This document shows, in pieces, positions 1 to 5,337 of a stretch of 5,769 nucleotides of DNA. The DNA is taken from contig JAIROC010000512.1 in assembly GCA_031257735.1 (NCBI GenBank), positions 1-5,769 of the forward strand, given 5' to 3'. This DNA comes from Bacteroidales bacterium (GTDB taxonomy: Bacteria; Bacteroidota; Bacteroidia; Bacteroidales; WCHB1-69). The translations under genes and the position numbers were made by a program. Positions within the stretch are counted from its first letter, which is position 1; the number at the start of each line of letters is the position of its first letter. The notes under the pieces were generated by a model. The model was given only the letters and a program-made list of their open reading frames with translations, was not told the origin of the DNA and ran no database searches.

Positions 1-783
1 AATAAAGATACTGTCCAAACCTATTCCCGAAGTAACATAAATGGGATTGCTGGTAGTAGTTGTTGTTGTCGGATTTGCCAATAAACGACAATCACGAATC
101 AACACATTGGTACAGGCGCCTGAAAATTGAATGGCATTTGTGCCATTGCTTTCATCTACTGTAATATCCTTAATAATAATGTTATTGATCATGGACAAGG
201 TAATTTTTTTTATCCTTACATCCGTATTAATACCTGTTGTCGAAGTAATGGTAAGACTGTATCCTCCAAAAATCTTATCCAAATCAGTCAGGTTCAAACC
301 TTCCATATAGGAGCCTGTTTGTATTTTCAAGGTAACATCTCCGTTTACACCACAAAGTTTCAATTGGTTAGTAAATTCTTTTAAGGAAGTAAAATCAGCA
401 TTATTTGCTCCCAATTGATACACTCCATTCAGAGGAATAGTACATATATAACCGGTTATAGCAGCGGTATCATCATCCTTATAGTCGTCTATTAATGGAC
501 TTAAATTGTCTATCCATGCTTTAATATGATAATATCCGCCAGAAGTATAGGTAACAGTACCTAATAAAATATCTATTCTATTTTCTGAGAGTAAAGAACC
601 TGTCCATACAACATTCGGTTGAGTCACTCCATTCCATTCCCATTTCAGTGTAGCTTGGGTTAGCGTGGTTGCTCCGGTATTAACTAATGTTACTTTTATG
701 GTGTCTGTTTCTCCCAATATGAGACCTTCTTTATTACCTGCAATATTTATCAAAGTTGCATTTACCGTATAAGGAGGTATGCC
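1..783 (-). repeat. Intragenic module copy 2 (residues about 1015-1275, cut by window edge)
   Basis: The same order of elements as copy 1 is repeated: a CARDB-like domain with IKVTLVNTGATTLTQATLKW and VWTGSLL, the helix entry GVYQLGANNADF at 1134, Cys1158 in place of Cys640, LTITSTT, NIIIKDITVD, the shared core LIRDCRLLA, SNPIY and GLDSIFI (GLDSVFI in copy 1). Copy 2 is about five residues shorter before NIIIKDITVD and has a run of six threonines where copy 1 reads DSTVTGNT. The window ends at the point matching residue 762 of copy 1, so about 250 more helix residues should lie beyond the edge. Confidence 0.8.
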
Positions 784-3700
784 ATGATAAGCTCCCATGG
801 TGGTTGTGATCCCTGTTCGTATACGTCCCTCTGCATCAAGCGTTACCGAGGAAAGTTTCGGACATTCATATCCGTTGTAATCCCTCAATTGTAAATACAA
901 ACTGCTGTCTATATAATCAGGATAAACACTTATAGAATGTTGATCCGTTGTTATTGTCTGTTGCCAATCGGATAAAGTAATTATAGTTCCTCCTGCATAT
1001 CCCACACATTTAGGAGCCCACATATTGTTATAATCAAAATCATAAAGCGCCAAATTAGCAGTTGAAGACAGATAAATAGGATGTGCATTGTTATCATCAG
1101 AAGTTAGGACTATATTATTATTTTTTATAATAAAATTGTTTGTAGCTACATCTGTAATATATATTCCTTTTGCGGCTCCGGAACCTTTGATGAAAATAGA
1201 ATTATTGATGACTTCTGCTTGACCATATCCAAGATACATTCCATAATAGGAACTGCTCATAGAAAGGATTAATTCATTGTTAGCAATTAATGCAATATTT
1301 GGAGGAGTCGTGTATTGTTGTCCATAAAAATAAATACCATAAGGATATGTTATGGAAGTACTACGTTGTCTAATCTTGTTTCCAATGATACGGTCTGCAT
1401 GCGTATAATATACATACATAGCATAATAATACTGGTCTTGAACCGTATTGCTGTCAATGATAATATTTGTATTCATCGTTGCAGCAGAAGATCCATAAAA
1501 GTAAATGCCATAATATCCTCCACTAATAAAATTATGGATAATAAAAACACTATCCAAGCCTCCTCCTGTAGAATAGATGGGATTAGATGTATTTCCTGTT
1601 ACAGTACTGTCCGCCAACAATCGGCAATCACGAATGAGTATATTGCGACAGACGCCCGTAAGTTGAATAGCGTAAGTTGCGAATCTTGCATCTACTGTAA
1701 TATCTTTGATGATAATATTATTACTTTTAGAAAACATAATTCCGGTACCGGAAGTCGGTTTTATAATAACATCATTGGCATTATGGGTAGTGGAAGTTAT
1801 TGTAAGTTTATTTCCTCCCAATACTTGTCCCATATCATTCAGGCTAACCCCTTTATCATAGATGCCGGGTTCCAACTCAAAGGTTATATCACCTCCTAAA
1901 GGCGCACACAAACTTAATACACTAATGGCGTCCTGTATGTTGTTAAAATCTCCTGTTGGACCCACTATATAGGTTCCCGACATATTGGGCGTACAGCCAT
2001 AGATAATAACAGACAGTGTATCATCAAAAGAAGTACTGTCTAATACGCCATTAGGCATACTTACCCATACTAAAACCGTATCATATTTTTCAATCCTTGG
2101 AATAAAATTTCCAATAGTAACCTGTTCCTGAAAATCCCATAATAAACTTCCTGTCCATGAATAAGTATTCACCTGTCCTCCATTGACAGACCAATTAATC
2201 GTAGCAGATGTTAATAAAGAATCTCCTTTGTTTTGCAAGGTTACTGTAACCGGCGTCGATACATTTCCTGTGGTTTGTCCCCGAAGTGGAGAATTAATAG
2301 CAATTAAACCGGCAGAATAATCCGGAAAATTAGTCTGCATCCTATATAATTTTACGTTGGAACGGTTTGTTATAAGAGTACCTGTACTACCACTTGGAAA
2401 AGAAGCATCTGAAACACAGTAAACCGCCATGTTTGTACTTCCTGTACTATGTGTATTAAAATAATATGCATTATACTTTCCATGTCTGTGCTCCCAATAA
2501 ACTAACAAATTTTTTCCAGGGGGAAGAAGGAATGGTTGTTCTAATGTAATTTCGCTCCATCCTTCTGATAAATTTATAGACCCCGTCCAGACTTGTGTAG
2601 CTCCCGCCACAATAGGATCTATATACGTATTAGAACTTATATTTACATCGTCTACTGCCTGAAGATAACAGGTTTGATTATCACGAACCGTAGGTTCAGA
2701 TATATAATCCCATGCTATTTTTGAAATAAATCCACCCATAGATAGGCTATCTATTTCCGAAGCCAAATATAATTGTCGATTCCAACTGTTGTTCCAATAG
2801 ATACCAAAAGGAATATAATAACTCTCCGTTGTCCCTGTTCCTATGATTACATCTCCACTTCTTTCTACTTGGGGAGGTTTTTGTATAATATAACCGGTCA
2901 TGATTGTTGTGTAATTGTCCAAACTATCTTTTCCTGTAATAGAATACATGACAGATGTTCCATCTTGAAATTGAGGTAAAACGCCACTCCATACAGAATC
3001 GCCACGTATGTGATCCATCAAGACAGAATCCGTTGTGGATATGCCGTTATAAGTAGAAGTATATCGCAACCAAGGAATAAGAATCCGTGAATTTGTTGCT
3101 GTTTTCACTTTGGCGTCAATTGTATAAGGTCCTACACTGTATACCGTATCTTTGGGATTTTTACCCATCCATTCCACTTTGGGAGGTAATAATTGATAAT
3201 TGGCAGCTGTTATTTCTATATTATCAATCAGCCATCCGTATGATATTTGTGTTGCGGGTGTAGCTCCATGTTTGAGTACAAACCTGAATTGAGCTTCTGT
3301 ACGACCAACCTCATACCACAAGTCAAAAATCTCTTCTTTCCACCATGAAGTATTAGGAAGCGCCAAACTGTCATTCCCTTTCCATTCACTATAACTGTCT
3401 GCATTAAAACCATGGAGCCTGTATTGATCTATATTTGCTTTTCCCAAATAGGTTTCATAGCTTAACTCTTCCCATGCGCCCATGCCGCCTCCCATACTTC
3501 TCCGATATTCCACACGGACAATATCACTTGGTGAAACCTTGCAAATATGACTGAACCGCAATTGTACATCTGTGTAATTTCTAAAATCATACACAGGAGA
3601 GACTAATTCTATTTCATCTCCTATTTTGTTAGGAACGATCCCGCGCATACTGTTAGGCGAACTAAGATAGTAATTAGTTTCTTTTTTCCATGCTGTAGCA

Positions 3701-3825
3701 GGGGAGGTTGTCCATGTAACATTACCGTCGAATTTCTCGGTAATAACCATGCGTGTTTGTGCGGATATTGTGAATATCCAACAGGAAATAATTCCTATAA
3801 CTAATAGTATACTTACTTTTTTCAT
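1..3825 (-). CDS. Giant secreted multidomain surface protein with duplicated CARDB-like/beta-helix module (5' part; 3' end outside window)
   Basis: The frame stays open for 1275 codons from ATG at 3825 and runs off the window, so the C-terminus, where a type IX sorting domain would be expected, is not visible. The first ATG is chosen because it gives a signal peptide: Lys2-Lys3, a hydrophobic stretch to about residue 20, likely cleavage after Ala22 (TISA/QT). Domains in order: MAM/jelly-roll-like, about 25-205, ending in the hallmark WLIDNIEI at 198-205; Ig-like, about 214-320; a beta domain starting DVIIGTGTTESYYIPF at 325, to about 497, a pattern common in Bacteroidota exoproteins; CARDB-like, about 502-612 (VTVTLQNKGD); right-handed parallel beta-helix, about 617-1014, with ladders such as NIIIKDITVD and an end motif near GAYHG; then a second CARDB-like domain (about 1015-1130) and a second helix from 1134. 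No catalytic motif was seen, so an adhesin or structural surface role is inferred. Fold assignments are by eye. The reading frame is very secure; the function is not. Confidence 0.93.
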   Translation of the reverse strand, partial: MKKVSILLVIGIISCWIFTISAQTRMVITEKFDGNVTWTTSPATAWKKETNYYLSSPNSMRGIVPNKIGDEIELVSPVYDFRNYTDVQLRFSHICKVSPSDIVRVEYRRSMGGGMGAWEELSYETYLGKANIDQYRLHGFNADSYSEWKGNDSLALPNTSWWKEEIFDLWYEVGRTEAQFRFVLKHGATPATQISYGWLIDNIEITAANYQLLPPKVEWMGKNPKDTVYSVGPYTIDAKVKTATNSRILIPWLRYTSTYNGISTTDSVLMDHIRGDSVWSGVLPQFQDGTSVMYSITGKDSLDNYTTIMTGYIIQKPPQVERSGDVIIGTGTTESYYIPFGIYWNNSWNRQLYLASEIDSLSMGGFISKIAWDYISEPTVRDNQTCYLQAVDDVNISSNTYIDPIVAGATQVWTGSINLSEGWSEITLEQPFLLPPGKNLLVYWEHRHGKYNAYYFNTHSTGSTNMAVYCVSDASFPSGSTGTLITNRSNVKLYRMQTNFPDYSAGLIAINSPLRGQTTGNVSTPVTVTLQNKGDSLLTSATINWSVNGGQVNTYSWTGSLLWDFQEQVTIGNFIPRIEKYDTVLVWVSMPNGVLDSTSFDDTLSVIIYGCTPNMSGTYIVGPTGDFNNIQDAISVLSLCAPLGGDITFELEPGIYDKGVSLNDMGQVLGGNKLTITSTTHNANDVIIKPTSGTGIMFSKSNNIIIKDITVDARFATYAIQLTGVCRNILIRDCRLLADSTVTGNTSNPIYSTGGGLDSVFIIHNFISGGYYGIYFYGSSAATMNTNIIIDSNTVQDQYYYAMYVYYTHADRIIGNKIRQRSTSITYPYGIYFYGQQYTTPPNIALIANNELILSMSSSYYGMYLGYGQAEVINNSIFIKGSGAAKGIYITDVATNNFIIKNNNIVLTSDDNNAHPIYLSSTANLALYDFDYNNMWAPKCVGYAGGTIITLSDWQQTITTDQHSISVYPDYIDSSLYLQLRDYNGYECPKLSSVTLDAEGRIRTGITTTMGAYHGIPPYTVNATLINIAGNKEGLILGETDTIKVTLVNTGATTLTQATLKWEWNGVTQPNVVWTGSLLSENRIDILLGTVTYTSGGYYHIKAWIDNLSPLIDDYKDDDTAAITGYICTIPLNGVYQLGANNADFTSLKEFTNQLKLCGVNGDVTLKIQTGSYMEGLNLTDLDKIFGGYSLTITSTTGINTDVRIKKITLSMINNIIIKDITVDESNGTNAIQFSGACTNVLIRDCRLLANPTTTTTTSNPIYVTSGIGLDSIFI
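784..2322 (-). repeat. Intragenic module copy 1: CARDB-like domain plus parallel beta-helix (residues about 502-1014)
   Basis: This is the first copy of a coding module repeated downstream in the same protein. It starts DYSAGLIAINSP, carries the CARDB-like strands VTVTLQNKGD and SWTGSLL, then the helix entry GTYIVGPTGDF at 617 and Cys640. Several helix rungs follow with Asn ladders (IIIDSNTV, RIIGNKI, LIANNEL, EVINNSI). It ends with a SDWQQT segment around Trp954 and RIRTGITTTMGAYHG, a terminal pattern often seen at the end of Bacteroidota beta-helix modules. Copy 2 aligns to it with an offset of 513-517 residues. Confidence 0.8.
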
Positions 3826-3831
3826 TTTACT

Positions 3832-3855
3832 TTTTGTTTTGTTTTGTTTTGTTTT
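3832..3855. repeat. TTTTG pentanucleotide tract in the 5' leader of the surface-protein gene
   Basis: Four full TTTTG units followed by TTTT (AAAAC on the coding strand) end six bases before the start codon at 3825. The leader has no Shine-Dalgarno motif, which is usual in Bacteroidota, where A-rich leaders can support initiation. As a short tandem repeat beside a start codon it could change length by strand slippage and so alter expression; that effect is inference. Confidence 0.8.
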
Positions 3856-3877
3856 AATTTATGCCTACTCTTTGGTT

Positions 3878-3900
3878 GCGGATTTTCGGCTTAACTCCGC
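3878..3900 (-). other. Possible small stem-loop upstream of the surface-protein gene
   Basis: GCGGA at 3878-3882 pairs with TCCGC at 3896-3900 around a 13-base loop, about 50 bases before the start codon. The stem is only 5 bp and has no T-run after it, so it is not a convincing terminator and may be chance. Confidence 0.25.
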
Positions 3901-3932
3901 TTTAGCTTTGTAATTATGAATTATGAATTGAA

Positions 3933-3949
3933 TGTCTGAACTATGATTT
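3933..3949 (+). repeat. TGTCTGAACYATGATTT element, plus-strand copy
   Basis: This 17-mer matches the reverse complement of 4279-4295 with one C/T difference. In both copies the bases that follow are AT-rich and include GATT. I recall similar TTGTCTGAACCATGATTT sequences as frequent intergenic repeats in Bacteroidota; that recollection is unverified. Confidence 0.6.
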
Positions 3950-3970
3950 CTTTGATTGTTTGCTGTTGTA

Positions 3971-3992
3971 GAGACGGTGCGCGCACCGTCTC
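3971..3992. repeat. REP-like palindrome, copy 1 (perfect 22 bp)
   Basis: The left arm GAGACGGTGCG is followed directly by its exact reverse complement. Four more bases on the left (TGTA, 3967-3970) match the outer arm seen on the right side of copy 3, suggesting a parent palindrome of about 30 bp. Fully self-complementary, GC-rich and multicopy in an AT-rich intergenic region, it behaves like a REP/ERIC-type repeat. It is not followed by a T-run, so a terminator role is unsupported. Confidence 0.8.
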
Positions 3993-4028
3993 CTTTTGCA
4001 ATGACATAATCAAAAACATCATTTATTC
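3986..4028. repeat. Intergenic direct repeat, copy A
   Basis: It starts with the right arm of palindrome copy 1 (CCGTCTCC) and continues through a short variable spacer into 22 bases at 4007-4028 containing TAATCAAAAACATC and TTTATTC. The same order, with the spacer shortened, recurs at 4301-4337, differing at one base within the 22-base block. Confidence 0.75.
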
Positions 4029-4029
4029 C

Positions 4030-4049
4030 CCGTAAGCTAAAGCATACGG
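4030..4049. repeat. Small imperfect hairpin CCGTA...TACGG
   Basis: CCGTA at 4030-4034 pairs with TACGG at 4045-4049. After one A-A mismatch, GCT and AGC can extend the stem. It sits 13 bases before a second hairpin inside the 230-bp repeat unit. It looks like another repeat-type stem-loop, not a regulatory site of either gene. Confidence 0.5.
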
Positions 4050-4062
4050 TTAATAAAGTGTC

Positions 4063-4075
4063 GTCCCTGCGGGAC
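4063..4075. repeat. Small hairpin GTCCC-TGC-GGGAC
   Basis: A perfect 5-bp GC-rich stem closes a 3-base loop. It is followed on the plus strand by TTTTC only, too short a T-tract for a confident intrinsic terminator, and there is no plus-strand gene here to end. GTCCC/GGGAC stems of this kind also recur in Bacteroidota intergenic repeats (from memory). Confidence 0.5.
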
Positions 4076-4174
4076 TTTTCTGCTTTCATCTTTGCTCTTC
4101 TTTCACTCATTTTTAATTCATAATTCATAATTCATAATTAACTTGTCTTCGTTCGGACGAGGTTCTACCTCTGC

Positions 4175-4204
4175 TATAGAGGCGGTGCGTGCACTATCTC
4201 TATA
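4175..4204. repeat. REP-like palindrome, copy 2 (diverged, 30 bp)
   Basis: A diverged relative of the perfect copies: outer arms TATAGAG and CTCTATA pair perfectly, and the inside (GGTGC/GCAC) keeps pairing with two G-T wobbles and one C-A mismatch. The pattern of wobble-preserving changes is compatible with a structure formed in RNA or single-stranded DNA, though one copy cannot prove it. Confidence 0.65.
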
Positions 4205-4245
4205 TTGCTCTTTTGTTATTCTTTTCATCGTATTGCATTTTAGTT

Positions 4246-4295
4246 TATAAAATCTTGTCAATCTTATTAATCTTATTAAAATCATGGTTCAGACA
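4246..4295 (-). repeat. TGTCTGAACYATGATTT element, minus-strand copy, with following AAGATT-type repeats
   Basis: Read on the minus strand, TTGTCTGAACCATGATTT is followed by two tandem 9-mers (ATCTTATTA on the plus strand, 4261-4278), then a third related GACAAGATT. It is the inverted partner of 3933-3949. The two inverted pairs in this intergenic region (3911/4140 and 3933/4295) interleave, so they cannot be the ends of a single simple element. Confidence 0.6.
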
Positions 4296-4300
4296 ATTTT

Positions 4301-4337
4301 CCGTCTCCTCTAACGTAATCAAAAACATCTTTTATTC
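4301..4337. repeat. Intergenic direct repeat, copy B (with truncated palindrome)
   Basis: CCGTCTCC at 4301-4308 is a lone half of the REP-like palindrome, followed by TAATCAAAAACATC and TTTATTC at 4316-4337. Compared with copy A the left palindrome arm is gone and is replaced by the TTGTCTGAAC element (4279-4295, minus), so a junction between two different repeats lies near 4296-4301. Confidence 0.7.
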
Positions 4338-4354
4338 TTTTTTTTGCTGACGAT

Positions 4355-4380
4355 GAGACGGTGCGCGCACCGTCTCTACA
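4355..4380. repeat. REP-like palindrome, copy 3 (perfect 22 bp core)
   Basis: 4355-4376 is identical to copy 1 (arms GAGACGGTGCG and its complement), and TACA at 4377-4380 completes the right outer arm. The left side diverges (CGAT). On its left is an uninterrupted T-run near 4337-4345, which on the minus strand becomes an A-run after the hairpin, the wrong base for an intrinsic terminator. Confidence 0.8.
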
Positions 4381-4507
4381 TTCCCCTGTGCGCCTGCTAA
4401 TGACATCGTATAGGGTCGCAATGACGGCGTTGTTTGATTGCCTTTGTCCTTTCATGCATTTGTCCTTTCGTCTTTTTATACTTTCTTCCCTCATTATTAA
4501 TTGTTAA
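4378..4507. other. Intergenic tail downstream of the DUF6261-type gene
   Basis: No gene or terminator is recognisable between palindrome copy 3 and the stop codon at 4508. A short GTC-GCAAT-GAC inverted repeat at 4416-4426 and an AT-rich near-palindrome (TTAATTGTTAA, around 4497-4507) right after the stop are the only structures seen. On the minus strand there is no GC-rich stem followed by a T-run, so where transcription of the gene stops is unclear. Confidence 0.4.
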
Positions 4508-5272
4508 TTATTCCTTCTCTTTTTCCTCTTTTTCTTCTTTTTTTGCTTCTAATCGACCGAGGTGTTGAGCGAGCAAGTCATTGTAATGTTTAATGAGTAC
4601 GTTTAATTCGTTCACAAAAGGATCATATATTGGTTCTTCCCCATTCTCCTCTGCCATGATGATATTAGCGCTGATAACCAATATAATTTGTTTATATAAT
4701 ATATCAGTTTCACGACGCACTTCTTTGGTACGCAAAGGTGTTTTTTCTGCTAATTGTCCGCTATAACGTCTTGTAAGTTCGTCGAAAGCATTATTTCTCT
4801 CTCGTAATTCTTTTATCCATGGAACTAAATCTGTTATTTCTAAATCAGACATATATTTATTTTCCCATTCCTGTAACAGATTGTTAATTGAGATCGTTTC
4901 TGCATCATAAGGTAAATTGATGATAGTAGTTGGGCGGTCGAAGGTATCGAAAACAATTTTAAGTCTGTAAGCGGCTTCACGCACTTTTGAATCAAAATGA
5001 TGAAGCAAGGATTCTAATAATTTCTTAATTCCCGCGACAATATCATCTCTTGCGCGGTCGCTTTCCGCTTTGAGATTAGAGATATCGCTTTTGCGAATAA
5101 TTTTAAAACAGGCTTCTTCCTGTTCAACACTTATACAAATTTTGTTGAACAGTGTCGCTATTTTTAACATATTAGCGTCAGATTGTCTGATTAAAATCAA
5201 TAATGCGATAAAAAACTGTAAATGCATTGCATCTGTGTACTGATAATTCTTTGCTTTTCCTATTTTTGACAT
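4508..5272 (-). CDS. DUF6261 family protein, function unknown
   Basis: This encodes 254 residues, close to what I recall as the usual family length. Recognised by pattern: DRARD at 72-76, HHFDSKVREAAYRLKIVFDT at 91-110, ETISINNLLQEWE near 125-137, LRERNNAFDEL at 156-166, KEVRRETD at 183-190, and FVNELNVLIKHYNDLLAQ at 219-236. The whole protein looks alpha-helical. There is no signal peptide; the hydrophobic stretch at about 19-29 is short and probably a buried helix. The C-terminus is a Lys/Glu tail (KKEEKEEKEKE). The family has no known activity, and I see no catalytic motif. The ATG at 5272 is followed by a sequence that fits the family start, and no in-frame upstream Met is better placed. 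Its leader is AT-rich without Shine-Dalgarno. A 41-bp tandem array begins about 65 bases upstream, and repeat-rich DNA follows it. The coding call is strong; the family name is from memory of its conserved pattern. Confidence 0.85.
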   Translation of the reverse strand: MSKIGKAKNYQYTDAMHLQFFIALLILIRQSDANMLKIATLFNKICISVEQEEACFKIIRKSDISNLKAESDRARDDIVAGIKKLLESLLHHFDSKVREAAYRLKIVFDTFDRPTTIINLPYDAETISINNLLQEWENKYMSDLEITDLVPWIKELRERNNAFDELTRRYSGQLAEKTPLRTKEVRRETDILYKQIILVISANIIMAEENGEEPIYDPFVNELNVLIKHYNDLLAQHLGRLEAKKEEKEEKEKE

Positions 5273-5337
5273 GATATTTTTATTTTAAATTTATATTTGT
5301 TTTGATTATAATTTTGTACATACGTAATGATAATATT
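5273..5337 (-). other. AT-rich leader of the DUF6261-type gene
   Basis: These 65 bases separate the start codon from the tandem array. The coding strand is A-rich next to the ATG, consistent with Bacteroidota initiation without Shine-Dalgarno pairing. No TAnnTTTG -7 box was found in the correct (minus) orientation, so the promoter either lies inside the array or is not recognisable. Confidence 0.4.

Larger units (their letters stand above)
3911..4140. repeat. 230-bp MITE-like unit bounded by perfect 19-bp inverted repeats
   Basis: TAATTATGAATTATGAATT at 3911-3929 is the exact reverse complement of 4122-4140. Both arms are themselves 7-bp tandem repeats (AATTATG), and the right arm continues outwards-in by another unit. 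Inside lie a perfect 22-bp GC-rich palindrome, two smaller stem-loops (4030-4049 and 4063-4075) and a segment duplicated downstream. No target-site duplication is obvious in the flanks and no transposase is encoded. It could be a non-autonomous element or simply a cluster of intergenic repeats whose AT-rich arms arose separately. Two frames that stay open across this unit are not credible genes. Confidence 0.55.

Noticed and set aside
204..211. Possible frameshift at an eight-base T run in the second module
   Set aside because: Homology between the two modules holds in the same frame on both sides of the run, with only a five-residue length difference, so there is no net frameshift.
127..2979. 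Open frames on the plus strand at 127-384, 1315-1899 and 2773-2979
   Set aside because: They lie inside the 1275-codon minus-strand gene, which shows clear domain homology; they are antisense shadows.
3228..3413. Open frame of 61 codons on the minus strand
   Set aside because: It is an alternative frame within the jelly-roll domain of the large gene.
3760..3825. Lipoprotein signal (Ile-Ile-Ser-Cys15)
   Set aside because: Hydrophobic residues continue for five positions after the cysteine and a better type I cleavage site follows at Ala22, so the Cys lies inside the hydrophobic core.
3865..4128. Open frame of 87 codons on the minus strand
   Set aside because: It translates the 230-bp repeat unit, including a palindrome and two hairpins. 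Part of the peptide reappears in the open frame at 4282-4494 because the DNA segment is duplicated, not because of a protein family.
3971..4376. Intrinsic terminators formed by the GC-rich palindromes
   Set aside because: No copy has a T-run after the stem in the direction of either gene; only four T follow copy 1 on the plus strand, where there is no gene to end.
4282..4494. Open frame of 70 codons on the minus strand just after the DUF6261-type gene
   Set aside because: It reads through palindrome copy 3 and direct repeat copy B; the composition is Arg/Lys-rich and resembles no known protein.
5292..5316. Bacteroidota-type -7 boxes (TATATTTG at 5292-5299 and TAATTTTG at 5309-5316)
   Set aside because: They point to the plus strand, away from the DUF6261-type gene, have no well-spaced -33 box, and such matches are easy in AT-rich DNA.
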